Positions 6,545-14,668 are shown, counted from the stretch's first letter. The stretch is DNA of 27,808 bases from SG8-30 sp037443885 (GCA_037443885.1 JBBINN010000011.1:1-27808), one strand, 5' to 3'. Notes: generated by a model not told the origin, from the sequence alone. Numbers and translations: made by a program.

Positions 6545-7876
6545 TCAGCGGCCGGCGAGCACGTCGGCCAGCGTGCCGAAGATCTCGTCCACGTGGCTGC
6601 GCTCGATGACGAGCGGCGGCGAGAGGGCGATGATGTCGCCCGTGGTGCGCACCAGCACCCCACGCTCGAAGCAGCGCAGGAACACGTCGTAGGCGCGGGC
6701 GGTCGGCTTGCCGGCTATGGGCTCGAGCTCGACGGCGGCGATCAGGCCGTAGTTGCGCAGGTCGATCACGTTCGGCAGGCCCTTCAGCGAGTGGACGGCC
6801 TGCTCCCAGTACGGGGCCATCTCCCGCGCCCGCGTCAGCAGGCCCTCGCGCGCGTACACGCCGAGGGTCGCGAGGCCGGCCGCGCAGGCGACCGGGTGCG
6901 CCGAGTAGGTGTAGCCGTGGAAGAACTCGATGGCCTGCGGCGGCCCGGACATGAACGCCTCGTAGATCTCCTTGCGCACCAGCACCGCACCCATGGGCAC
7001 CGCGCCGTTGGTGAGGCCCTTGGCGCAGGTGATCATGTCCGGTACCACGCCGAACTCCTGCGAGGCGAAGGGCGAGCCGCAGCGGCCGAAGCCGGTGATC
7101 ACCTCGTCGAAGACGAGCAGGATGCCGTGCTTCGTGCAGATGTCCCGCAGCCGCTGCAGGTAGCCCTGCGGCGGCAGCAGCACGCCGGTCGAGCCGGCGA
7201 CCGGCTCGACGATCACCGCGGCGATGTTGCTCGCATCGTGCAGCGCGACGAGGCGCTCGAGCTCGTCGGCGAGGTGGGCGCCCCAGGCCGGCAGTCCGCG
7301 CGACCAGGCGTTCTGCTGGAGCGAGTGCGTGTGCGGCAGGTGGTCCACGCCTGGCAGCATGGAGCCGAAGAACTTGCGGTTGTTGACCATGCCGCCGACG
7401 GAAATGCCGCCGAAACCGACACCGTGGTAGCCGCGCTCGCGGCCGATCAGCCGCGTGCGCGTGCCCTCGCCGCGGACGCGGTGGTAGGCGAGCGCGATCT
7501 TGAGCGCGGTGTCCACGGACTCCGAGCCGGAATTGGTGAAAAAGACATGGTCGAGGCCCGCGGGGGCCAGCTTCACGATCTCGCTGGCGAGTTCGAAAGC
7601 CGGCGGATGGCCCATCTGGAAGGGCGGTGCGTAGTCCATCGTCCCGATCTGCCGCGAGACGGCGGCCGTGATCTCCTCGCGGCCGTGGCCGGCATTGACG
7701 CACCACAGGCCCGCGACGCCGTCGAGGATGCGCCGGCCCTCCGGGGTCCAGTAATGCATGCCCTCGGCGCGCGCCAGCAGGCGGGGCGCGGCCTTGAACT
7801 GGCGGTTGGCCGTGAAGGGCATCCAGAAGGCTTCGAGGCGGTCCGGCCGGAAGGAGCCAGGGTCGGCGGCAGTCAT
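6545..7876 (-). CDS. Omega-amino acid:pyruvate aminotransferase (BauA-like, class III PLP)
   Basis: This 443-residue class III aminotransferase moves an amino group from a terminal amine (beta-alanine, a diamine or a similar omega-amino compound) to pyruvate. It closely follows the beta-alanine:pyruvate transaminase pattern: FWMPFTANRQF at the N-terminus, FFTNSGSESVDTALKIA for the PLP phosphate, LIGRERGYHG, VIVEPVAGSTGVL, the aspartate in LLVFDEVITGFGR, the PLP lysine at about residue 286 in CAKGLTNGAVPMG, and HGYTYSAHPVACAAG. Start: ATG 7876 is preceded by GGGAG at good spacing; an in-frame TTG lies 15 bases upstream and is less likely. It diverges from the PuuR-like regulator and so probably belongs to the same amine-catabolism regulon. 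Exact substrate (beta-alanine or putrescine) is not settled by sequence. Confidence 0.88.
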   Translation of the reverse strand: MTAADPGSFRPDRLEAFWMPFTANRQFKAAPRLLARAEGMHYWTPEGRRILDGVAGLWCVNAGHGREEITAAVSRQIGTMDYAPPFQMGHPPAFELASEIVKLAPAGLDHVFFTNSGSESVDTALKIALAYHRVRGEGTRTRLIGRERGYHGVGFGGISVGGMVNNRKFFGSMLPGVDHLPHTHSLQQNAWSRGLPAWGAHLADELERLVALHDASNIAAVIVEPVAGSTGVLLPPQGYLQRLRDICTKHGILLVFDEVITGFGRCGSPFASQEFGVVPDMITCAKGLTNGAVPMGAVLVRKEIYEAFMSGPPQAIEFFHGYTYSAHPVACAAGLATLGVYAREGLLTRAREMAPYWEQAVHSLKGLPNVIDLRNYGLIAAVELEPIAGKPTARAYDVFLRCFERGVLVRTTGDIIALSPPLVIERSHVDEIFGTLADVLAGR

Positions 7877-7908
7877 GCGCAGGTCTCCCAAGGGGCGCGT
7901 GTGCGTTG

Positions 7909-7968
7909 AGGATATTTGACACCGGGGGCGGCGATTGCCGATATTAGCCGCCTTTCGTTTAATATCCT
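7909..7968. promoter_or_regulatory. Divergent promoter and candidate operator of the amine-catabolism locus
   Basis: A plus-strand promoter, TTGACA (7916-7921), 18 bases, GATATT (7940-7945), has a perfect -35 and would start transcription near 7951, about 40 bases before the regulator ATG. An exact 8-bp inverted repeat brackets it: AGGATATT (7909-7916) overlaps the -35, and AATATCCT (7961-7968) lies just past the start site. A third ATATT core lies at 7941-7945. This arrangement would suit autorepression by the PuuR-like protein; that link is inferred. On the minus strand, TAATAT (7946-7941) is a possible -10 for the aminotransferase. Confidence 0.5.
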
Positions 7969-7990
7969 AGACACCCGGACCCGAGTCTCC

Positions 7991-8539
7991 ATGACGCTGG
8001 ACGTGGGATCGCGGCTCAAGGCCGTGCGGCAGCTCTACGGTCTCTCGCAGCGCGAGCTCGCCAAGCGCGCGGGGGTCACCAACGGCACCATCTCGCTGAT
8101 CGAGCAGAACAGGGTGAGCCCCTCGGTCAGTTCGCTCAAGAAGGTCCTCGACGGCGTGCCGATGACGATCGCGGAGTTCTTCACGCTGGACCTCGAGGCG
8201 GCGCCGCAGGTGTTCTTCGGCGGCGACGAGCTCACCGACCTCGGCTCGGGCAAGGTATCCCTGCGGCTGGTCGCCGCGCGCCGCCCCGGCCGGCGGATGT
8301 CCATCCTGCGCGAGGTGTACGCCGCCGGCGCCGACACCGGCGAGGAGATGCTGAGCCACGAGGGCGAGGAGGGCGGCATCGTGGTTCGCGGGCGCATCGA
8401 GCTGACGGTCGGCGGGCAGGCGAAGCTGCTCGGGCCCGGTGATGCGTACTACTTCACGAGCTCGCTGCCGCACCGCTTCCGGAATCCCGGCCGCGAAGAG
8501 TGTGAGATCATCAGCGCCTCCACGCCGCCGACCTTCTGA
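7991..8539 (+). CDS. PuuR-like transcriptional regulator (XRE helix-turn-helix plus cupin)
   Basis: This 182-residue protein has an N-terminal XRE helix-turn-helix (about residues 10-62; LSQRELAKRAGVTNGTISLI carries the recognition helix) and a C-terminal cupin sensor domain (about 105-180; HEGEEGGIVVRGRIELTVGG and LGPGDAYYFTSSLPHRF), ending IISASTPPTF. Length and motif order match E. coli PuuR (IISAHTPTTF end), the putrescine-responsive repressor. The start at 7991 gives the PuuR length; the frame stays open to 7916, but that would overlap the promoter. It probably represses its own operon and the divergent aminotransferase, released by a polyamine or related amine bound in the cupin; this is inferred from the family. 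The aldehyde dehydrogenase starts 19 bases after its stop. Confidence 0.88.
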   Translation: MTLDVGSRLKAVRQLYGLSQRELAKRAGVTNGTISLIEQNRVSPSVSSLKKVLDGVPMTIAEFFTLDLEAAPQVFFGGDELTDLGSGKVSLRLVAARRPGRRMSILREVYAAGADTGEEMLSHEGEEGGIVVRGRIELTVGGQAKLLGPGDAYYFTSSLPHRFRNPGREECEIISASTPPTF

Positions 8540-8558
8540 GAAACGACGGAGTAAGTCC

Positions 8559-10061
8559 ATGGCAGCCATCGATGACCGTGCGACGTGGCACTCGCGCGCC
8601 CGGGCTTTGCAGCCCCGCACGCAGGCGTTCATCGGCGGGCGCTACGTCGGCGCCGCTTCCGGCGAGACCTTCGAGTGCGTCAACCCCGCCACCGGCGCGG
8701 TGCTGGCCCGCGTCGCTTCCTGCGCGGCACCGGACGTGGATGCCGCAGTCGCCTCCGCCCGCCGCGCCTTCGACGCGGGCCACTGGTCCCGCATGGCGCC
8801 GGCCGCCCGCAAGATGGTCCTGCGCCGTTTCGCGGAGCTGCTGCTGCAGCACTGCGACGAACTCGCGCTCACCGAGACGCTCGACATGGGCAAGCCGATC
8901 GCCGACTCGCTCGCGGTCGACATCCCCGGCGCGGCGCGCTGCATCGAGTGGTACGCGGAAGCCGTCGACAAGGTCTACGACGAGGTCGCGCCGACGGCGC
9001 ACCAGACGGTGGCCATGGTCACGCGCGAGCCGGTCGGCGTCGTGGGCGCCATCGTCCCGTGGAACTTCCCGCTGCTCATGGCGGCCTGGAAGCTGGGCCC
9101 GGCGCTCGCGACCGGCAACTCGGTGGTGCTGAAGCCCTCCGAGAAGTCGCCGCTCACGGCGCTACGGGTGGCGGAACTCGCCGTCGAGGCCGGCCTGCCG
9201 GAGGGCGTGCTGAACGTCGTCCCCGGCTTCGGCGACAGGGCCGGCGAGCCGCTCGCCCTGCACATGGACGTCGACTGCATCGCCTTCACAGGTTCGACCC
9301 GCATCGGCCGGCGCATGCTCGAGTACTCGGGCCGCTCCAACATGAAGCGCGTCTGGCTGGAGTGTGGCGGCAAGTCGCCGAACATCGTCTTCGCCGACGC
9401 GCCCGACCTCGAGCGCGCCGCCGAGGCCGCGGCGCTCGGCATCTTCTTCAACCAGGGCGAGATGTGCTCGGCAGCTTCGCGGCTGCTGGCGCAGGAGTCC
9501 ATCCTGGAGCCGCTGGTCGAGCGCATCGTCGAGATCGGCCGCGGCATGGCGCCGGGCGATCCGCTGGATCCGGCCACGCGCGTCGGCGCGCTGGTGGACC
9601 GGGCCCAGCTCGACACCGTCATGGGTTACATCGCCTCCGGGCGCAGCGAGGGCGCGCGCGTGAGGCTCGGCGGCGAGCGCGTGCTCGAGGAAACCGGCGG
9701 TTGCTTCGTCGAGCCGACCGTATTCGACCGCGTGCACGGCGACATGAAGATCGCCCGGGAGGAGATCTTCGGGCCGGTGCTGTCGGTCATCGGCTTCCGC
9801 GACGAGACCCAGGCGCTCGCGGTCGCCAACGACACGATATACGGGCTGGTGTCGGCGGTGTGGTCGCGCGACATCGGCACGGCGCACCGCGTCGCGAAGT
9901 CGCTGCGCGCCGGCACCGTGTACGTCAACTGCTACGACGCCGACGACATCACCGTGCCCTTCGGCGGCTTCAGGCAGTCGGGCAACGGCCGCGACAAGTC
10001 GCTGCACGCGCTCGACAAGTACACCGAGCTCAAGACGACCTGGATCGACCTGGGCTCCTGA
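8559..10061 (+). CDS. NAD(P)-dependent aldehyde dehydrogenase (PuuC/KauB-like)
   Basis: This 500-residue enzyme is a full-length ALDH. Visible catalytic elements are N169 in PWNFPLLMAAWK, the nucleotide-binding segment LKPSEKSPLTA, FTGSTRIGRRM, general base E268 in WLECGGKSPNIVF and nucleophile C303 in NQGEMCSAASRL, with the C-terminal PFGGFRQSGNGRDKS. The pattern matches gamma-glutamyl-gamma-aminobutyraldehyde/aminobutyraldehyde dehydrogenases, which oxidise amino-aldehydes from polyamine breakdown to amino acids. Start: ATG 8559 has GGAG upstream; the in-frame extension to 8439 overlaps the regulator gene and is not plausible. It is sandwiched between the PuuR-like regulator and aguB in one operon, which supports a role with amine-derived aldehydes, including those produced by the divergent transaminase. 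Confidence 0.9.
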   Translation: MAAIDDRATWHSRARALQPRTQAFIGGRYVGAASGETFECVNPATGAVLARVASCAAPDVDAAVASARRAFDAGHWSRMAPAARKMVLRRFAELLLQHCDELALTETLDMGKPIADSLAVDIPGAARCIEWYAEAVDKVYDEVAPTAHQTVAMVTREPVGVVGAIVPWNFPLLMAAWKLGPALATGNSVVLKPSEKSPLTALRVAELAVEAGLPEGVLNVVPGFGDRAGEPLALHMDVDCIAFTGSTRIGRRMLEYSGRSNMKRVWLECGGKSPNIVFADAPDLERAAEAAALGIFFNQGEMCSAASRLLAQESILEPLVERIVEIGRGMAPGDPLDPATRVGALVDRAQLDTVMGYIASGRSEGARVRLGGERVLEETGGCFVEPTVFDRVHGDMKIAREEIFGPVLSVIGFRDETQALAVANDTIYGLVSAVWSRDIGTAHRVAKSLRAGTVYVNCYDADDITVPFGGFRQSGNGRDKSLHALDKYTELKTTWIDLGS

Positions 10062-10072
10062 GGAGTGATTCC

Positions 10073-10942
10073 ATGTACGTGACCGTTGCCGCCACCCAGA
10101 TGGCCTGCGGCTGGGACCGCGACGCCAACATCGCCAGCGCCGAGCGCCTCGTGCGCGAGGCCGCCGCGCGCGGCGCGCACGTGATCCTGATCCAGGAGCT
10201 GTTCGAGACCCCGTATTTCTGCAAGGACCACCTCGCGGCGCACTTCGAGCTGGCCACGCCCGTGGCGGATAACCCGGCGATCCGCCGGCTGCGCGCGGTG
10301 GCCGCCGAGCTCGGCGTCGTGCTGCCGCTGTCCGTGTTCGAGCGCGCCAACAACGCGTACTTCAACACGCTGGTGATGGTGGACGCGGACGGCTCGATCC
10401 CCGGCATCTACCGAAAGTCGCACATCCCGGAGGGGCCGGGCTACCACGAGAAATACTACTTCTCGCCGGGCGACACGGGCTTTCGCGTGTGGGACACCCG
10501 CTTCGGGCGCATCGGCGTGGGGGTCTGCTGGGACCAGTGGTTCCCGGAGTGCGCGCGCGCGATGGCGCTGATGGGCGCGGAGCTGCTGCTGTACCCGACC
10601 GCGATCGGCTCCGAGCCGCACGACCCCACGCTCGACTCGCGCTTCCACTGGCAGCGCACCATGCAGGGTCACGCCGCGGCGAACGTCATGCCGCTGGTGG
10701 CCTCGAACCGCATCGGCGCCGAGCGCGGCGAGAAGGTCGAGATGACCTTCTACGGCCACTCGTTCATCGCCGACCACACCGGCGCCGTGGTCGCGCAGGC
10801 CGACGATCACTGCGAGTGCGTGCTCACGGCGAGCTTCGACCTCGAGGCCGTGCGCCGCTACCGCCACGCCTGGGGCGTGTTCCGCGACCGCCGTCCGGAC
10901 CTGTACGGCCCGCTGCTGTCGCTCGGGGGCGAGCCCCGCTGA
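10073..10942 (+). CDS. aguB: N-carbamoylputrescine amidase
   Basis: This 289-residue nitrilase-superfamily enzyme hydrolyses N-carbamoylputrescine to putrescine, carbon dioxide and ammonia. The catalytic triad is readable: E42 (IQELFETPYF), K115 (YRKSHIPEGPGYHEKYYF) and C152 (GVGVCWDQWFPE). Family-specific stretches such as YPTAIGSEPHDP, HWQRTMQGHAAANVMPLVAS and YGHSFIADH distinguish it from beta-ureidopropionases. The ATG is preceded by AGGAG at ideal spacing, 11 bases after the aldehyde dehydrogenase stop. The usual partner agmatine deiminase (AguA), which makes the substrate, is not in the window. With the neighbouring transaminase and aldehyde dehydrogenase, it gives a plausible carbamoylputrescine to putrescine to aminobutyrate route. 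Confidence 0.92.
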   Translation: MYVTVAATQMACGWDRDANIASAERLVREAAARGAHVILIQELFETPYFCKDHLAAHFELATPVADNPAIRRLRAVAAELGVVLPLSVFERANNAYFNTLVMVDADGSIPGIYRKSHIPEGPGYHEKYYFSPGDTGFRVWDTRFGRIGVGVCWDQWFPECARAMALMGAELLLYPTAIGSEPHDPTLDSRFHWQRTMQGHAAANVMPLVASNRIGAERGEKVEMTFYGHSFIADHTGAVVAQADDHCECVLTASFDLEAVRRYRHAWGVFRDRRPDLYGPLLSLGGEPR

Positions 10943-10947
10943 CGACG

Positions 10948-12378
10948 ATGCTCGACGGCGACATCGCCTGCGTGGACCTCGAGACGACCGGGGGCCACCC
11001 GCTGCTGCACCGGGTCATCGAGATCGGTATCGTGACGCTGCGCGGCGGCGAGGTGGTCGAGGAGTGGAGCTCGCTCGTCAATCCGGGCGGGCACATTCCG
11101 CGCGGGATCTCGGCCTTCACCGGCATCACCGATGAAATGGTCGCGGATGCGCCTCGGTTCGCGGACCTGCGCGAGGAGGTGCTCGCCCGGCTCGAGGGCC
11201 GCCTCTTCGTCGCCCACAACGCCCGCTTCGACTACGGTTTCCTGCGCAACGAGTTCCGCCGCCTCGGCGTGCGCTTCAAGTCGCCCGTGCTGTGCACGGT
11301 GAAGCTCTCGCGGCGCATGGACGCGGGCGAGCGCGGCCACAGCCTCGACGCCGTGATGGCGCGCCACGGCATCGAGTGCGCGGCGCGCCACCGCGCCCTC
11401 GGCGACGCGCAGGTGCTCGCGCGGTTCCTGCCCATCCTGCGGCGCCGCCACGCGGCGGACGAGCTCGACCGGGTCGTGTCCGAGCTGGTGCGGGAGTCGC
11501 CGCTGCCGCCGCAGCTCGACCCCGAGCTGGCGGAGGACCTGCCCGAGGGGCCGGGCGTGTACCGGTTCTGGGGCGAAAGCGACGCGCTGCTGTACGTCGG
11601 CAAGAGCGTGAACCTGCGGACCCGCGTCCTGTCGCACTTCGCGGCGGACCACCGCGATTCCAAGGAGCTCAAGCTGTCGCGGCAGGTGCGCCGGGTGGAC
11701 TGGCAGGAGACGTCCGGCGAGTTCGGCGCGCTGCTCCTCGAGTCGCGCTGGGTGAAGGAGCTCGAGCCGCTGCACAACCGTCGCCTGCGTACCGCACGCG
11801 AGTGCTGGACCATCGTGCTGGAAGGGGGGGGCGCCGGCCTGCGCGCCCGGGTCGAGGAAATGGGGACATTCCCTGCTTCCGATTCAGAGATCCAACGAGG
11901 CGGATCGCCAGGCGGAAATAGGGGATGTCCCCATTTCTTCGGCACGTTCCGCTCGAAGCGCGATGCGACGAAAGCGCTCGACGAGATCGTCCGCGCGCAG
12001 CAGCTGTGCCGCAAGGTGCTGGGCCTGGAGCCCGGCGAGGGCAGCTGTTTCGGCTTTCAGGTCGGCCGCTGCCGGGGCGCCTGCGCCGGCGGTGAGCCGG
12101 CCGCGCTGCATGCGGCACGGGCGCAGCTTGCGTTCGCGCCGCACCGGTTGAGGTCATGGTCGTTCCGCGGGCGCCTCGCCGTCTGCGAGCGCGACTGGCG
12201 CGGCGAGCAGGAACTGCACGTCTTCGACCAGTGGCGATACCTCGGTACGGTGCGCGACCAGGATTCCCTCGCTGCGCTCAACCGGCCCGCCGCCGGCTTC
12301 GACATCGATATCTACCGCATGCTGGAGCGTCTCCTGCGCAAGCCGGCGCCGCGCACCCGCCTCGTGGAGCTCGATTGA
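10948..12378 (+). CDS. DEDD 3'-5' exonuclease / GIY-YIG endonuclease fusion (DnaQ-Cho/UvrC-like)
   Basis: This 476-residue protein joins two nuclease domains. Residues ~5-175 are a DnaQ-type DEDDh exonuclease: D10 and E12 in CVDLETTG, D95 in HNARFDYGFL, H148 and D153 in HRALGDAQ. Residues ~195-280 are a GIY-YIG endonuclease: GVY at 203-205 and YVG at 216-218 in LLYVGKSVNLRTRV, with E in LLLESRWVKE. After this come UvrC/Cho-like sequences (FGTFRSKRDATKALDEI, and a cysteine cluster CFGFQVGRCRGAC). Such fusions are known and thought to act in DNA repair; the exact substrate is unclear. The ATG is 5 bases after the aguB stop, so translation may be coupled. Residues 304-330 are encoded by an inserted palindromic element that keeps the frame. 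Function may therefore be altered but the gene is not broken. Confidence 0.88.
   Translation: MLDGDIACVDLETTGGHPLLHRVIEIGIVTLRGGEVVEEWSSLVNPGGHIPRGISAFTGITDEMVADAPRFADLREEVLARLEGRLFVAHNARFDYGFLRNEFRRLGVRFKSPVLCTVKLSRRMDAGERGHSLDAVMARHGIECAARHRALGDAQVLARFLPILRRRHAADELDRVVSELVRESPLPPQLDPELAEDLPEGPGVYRFWGESDALLYVGKSVNLRTRVLSHFAADHRDSKELKLSRQVRRVDWQETSGEFGALLLESRWVKELEPLHNRRLRTARECWTIVLEGGGAGLRARVEEMGTFPASDSEIQRGGSPGGNRGCPHFFGTFRSKRDATKALDEIVRAQQLCRKVLGLEPGEGSCFGFQVGRCRGACAGGEPAALHAARAQLAFAPHRLRSWSFRGRLAVCERDWRGEQELHVFDQWRYLGTVRDQDSLAALNRPAAGFDIDIYRMLERLLRKPAPRTRLVELD
11857..11937. repeat. 81-bp palindromic element inserted in frame in the exonuclease/GIY-YIG gene
   Basis: Imperfect terminal inverted repeats of 24 bases bound it: 11857-11880 (begins GAAATGGGGACATTCCC) and 11914-11937 (ends GGATGTCCCCATTTC), with 21 of 24 positions complementary and a 33-base centre. 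The length is a multiple of three and contains no stop in the host frame, adding 27 codons. Its AT content is clearly higher than the flanks. The GGGGACA...TGTCCCC ends resemble dispersed palindromes that I associate with REP/RAYT-type repeats; this is recall, not a search result. No second copy was seen in this window. Confidence 0.75.
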
Positions 12379-14564
12379 ACGCCCTTCCCACCACCTTCTT
12401 CGTCACGGCGGCGGCCGGCACGTCGGACCTGCTCGCGGCCGAACTGGCCGCGCTCGGCGGCGAGGAGCTGCGCGAGGTGCGCGGCGGCGTGTACTGCACC
12501 GGCACGCTCGAGACGGCGTACCGCGCCTGCCTGTGGTCACGCGTCGGCCTGCGCGTGCTCTGGCCGGTGGCGGCCTTCGAGGCGGCCGACGAGGCGGCTC
12601 TGTACCACGGCGTGCGCGGCGTCGACTGGTCGCGGCACCTCGCGGCCGACGGCACGCTGCTGGTGGACTTCACGTCGCACGAGGGCGCGATCACCCACGC
12701 GCGCTTCGGCGCGCAGCGGGTGAAGGACGCCATCGTGGACCAGTTCCGCGAGGCCACCGGCCGCCGGCCCTCGGTGGATTCCGAGGCGCCGGACCTGCGG
12801 GTCAACCTGCGACTGGACCGGCAGCACGCCGTGGCCAGCATCGACCTCGCCGGCGACAGCCTGCATCGGCGCGGCTACCGGGCCCGCCAGGTCGCGGCAC
12901 CGCTCAAGGAGAATCTGGCGGCGGCCATCCTGCTGCGCAGCGGCTGGCCCGCCATCGCGGCGTCCGGCGGCGCTTTCGTGGACCCGATGTGCGGATCCGG
13001 AACGCTCCCCATCGAGGCTGCGCTCATCGCGGGTGACGTTGCGCCCGGGCTGCTGCGCGAGCGCTTCGGCTTCAGCCGCTGGCTCGGGCACGATGCCGCC
13101 GCCTGGCAGCGCCTCGCGATCGAGGCCGAGCAGCGCCGCAGCCGCGGCAAGCTTGCGCCGGGACGGATCTTCGGGTTCGACCGCGACGCTGGCGCCATCG
13201 CCGCGGCGCGCGAAGCCGCGCGCCACGCGGGACTCGACCGCAGTATCGAGTTCCGCCGGGTGCCGCTTGCGGAGCTTCCGGACGCGCCGGCTCCCATCGG
13301 GCTGTTCGCGGTCAACCCGCCCTACGGCGAGCGTATCGGCAGCGAGACGGGGCTGCCCGAGCTCTACGAGCTGCTCGGCCGCCGCCTGCGCGAGGGTTAC
13401 CTCGGCTGGCGGGCGGCGGTGTTCACGGGCAATCCGCCGCTCGGGCGCGCGCTCGGCATCGAGGCGCGCCGAGCGCACCGCATGATGAACGGGCCGATCG
13501 AGTGCCGGCTGCTCCGGCTCGACGTATCGCCGGAACGCTTCGAGCGGCCGCGCGACCCGTCCCGTCCCCCACCCTTCGACGCCGCGGCGGCCCGTGCGCG
13601 CCCAGGCGCGCAGATGTTCGCCAATCGTCTCGCCAAGAACCTGCGCGAGCTGTCGGCCTGGGCGGCGCGCGAGCGCGTGGCCTGCTATCGCCTGTACGAC
13701 GCGGACATGCCCGAGTACGCCTTCGCCATCGATCTCTACCGGAGCGCGCCTGGCGCGGACGCCCGGCGCTGGCTGCTGGTGCAGGAGTACGCGGCGCCGG
13801 CCTCGGTGGACCGCGACCGCGCGCGCACCCGCCGCGAGGAGGTGCTGTCGGTGCTGGGTGAGGTGACCGGTGTCGCACCGGAGGCGATCTACATGCGTGT
13901 CCGGCGCCCGCAGAGGGGCAAGGCGCAGTACGAGAAGCTGAACGAGGAGGGGCGCTTCGAGGTCGTGGAGGAGGGCGGGCTCCGGTTCGCGGTGAACTTC
14001 ACCGACTACCTCGACACGGGCCTGTTCCTCGACCACCGGCTCGCACGGGCCCGGATCCGCGAGCTGGCGGGCGGCAAGCGCTTCCTGAACCTCTTCGCCT
14101 ACACGGGCACGGCCAGCGTCTATGCCGCGGCCGGCGGCGCGGCCTTCACACGCACGGTGGACCTGTCGAACACCTACCTCGACTGGAGCCGCCGCAACCT
14201 CGAGCTCAACGGCTTCGGCGGCGCCTGTCACGTGCTCGAGCGCGCCGACTGCCTCGAATGGGTGCAGCGCCCCATCCTGGAGCGCTACGACCTCGCCTTC
14301 GTTGACCCGCCCACCTTCTCCAATTCCAAGGCCATGGACCGCGAGTTCGACGTGCAGCGCGACCACGCCGACCTGCTCAAACGGGTTCTGGAACGGCTGG
14401 CGCCGGGCGGCCTGCTGGTATTCTCGACCAACCACCGGCGCTTCCGCCTCGACGCGGACGCCTTCGCTGGCGTCGGGATCCAGGACTGGACCGTAGCCAC
14501 CCTGCCGCGGGACTTTGCCCGCCGGCCCCGCCAGCGCCAGGTCTTCGCCCTGCGACCGGGTTGA
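12375..14564 (+). CDS. rlmL: Bifunctional 23S rRNA methyltransferase RlmKL
   Basis: This 729-residue fused enzyme would make m2G2445 (RlmL part) and m7G2069 (RlmK part) in 23S rRNA. The N-terminal half has a ferredoxin-like/THUMP region (LRVLWPVAAF...VDFTSHEGAITHARF), then a Rossmann methyltransferase with FVDPMCGSGTLPIEAALIAG and the catalytic NPPYGER near residue 314. The C-terminal half has FLDHRLARARIREL, FLNLFAYTGTASVYAA and FVDPPTFSNS near residue 643. Length is close to E. coli RlmL (702). The only reasonable start is TTG at 12375, with GGAG 8 bases upstream; its TTGA overlaps the TGA of the nuclease gene, indicating translational coupling. The first in-frame ATG is inside the methyltransferase motif and cannot be the start. 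Confidence 0.93.
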   Translation: MNALPTTFFVTAAAGTSDLLAAELAALGGEELREVRGGVYCTGTLETAYRACLWSRVGLRVLWPVAAFEAADEAALYHGVRGVDWSRHLAADGTLLVDFTSHEGAITHARFGAQRVKDAIVDQFREATGRRPSVDSEAPDLRVNLRLDRQHAVASIDLAGDSLHRRGYRARQVAAPLKENLAAAILLRSGWPAIAASGGAFVDPMCGSGTLPIEAALIAGDVAPGLLRERFGFSRWLGHDAAAWQRLAIEAEQRRSRGKLAPGRIFGFDRDAGAIAAAREAARHAGLDRSIEFRRVPLAELPDAPAPIGLFAVNPPYGERIGSETGLPELYELLGRRLREGYLGWRAAVFTGNPPLGRALGIEARRAHRMMNGPIECRLLRLDVSPERFERPRDPSRPPPFDAAAARARPGAQMFANRLAKNLRELSAWAARERVACYRLYDADMPEYAFAIDLYRSAPGADARRWLLVQEYAAPASVDRDRARTRREEVLSVLGEVTGVAPEAIYMRVRRPQRGKAQYEKLNEEGRFEVVEEGGLRFAVNFTDYLDTGLFLDHRLARARIRELAGGKRFLNLFAYTGTASVYAAAGGAAFTRTVDLSNTYLDWSRRNLELNGFGGACHVLERADCLEWVQRPILERYDLAFVDPPTFSNSKAMDREFDVQRDHADLLKRVLERLAPGGLLVFSTNHRRFRLDADAFAGVGIQDWTVATLPRDFARRPRQRQVFALRPG

Positions 14565-14668
14565 CTGAACGCGTCTGTGAGGCTTATCCGGCCCCGCCCG
14601 GGCGTTTTAGGGTTAAAGTTCCGGCGCGGCGCGGGGGGTGCGGCTCGTGACGGCGACGAGGATTGCGG
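14565..14668 (+). promoter_or_regulatory. rlmL-glgP spacer: weak hairpin and possible glycogen-operon promoter
   Basis: A small hairpin, GCCC-N5-GGGC (14591-14603), followed by GTTTT may be a weak terminator for rlmL. The AT-rich stretch TTTTAGGGTTAAAGTT (14605-14620) is the only likely -10 region upstream of glgP, but I see no convincing -35, so the glycogen genes may also be read from the upstream transcript. Confidence 0.25.

Noticed and set aside
10073..10942. Beta-ureidopropionase (pyrimidine breakdown), suggested by the neighbouring beta-alanine-type aminotransferase
   Set aside because: The sequence carries the AguB-specific stretches YPTAIGSEPHDP and MQGHAAANVMPLVAS, and its neighbours are PuuR- and PuuC-like.
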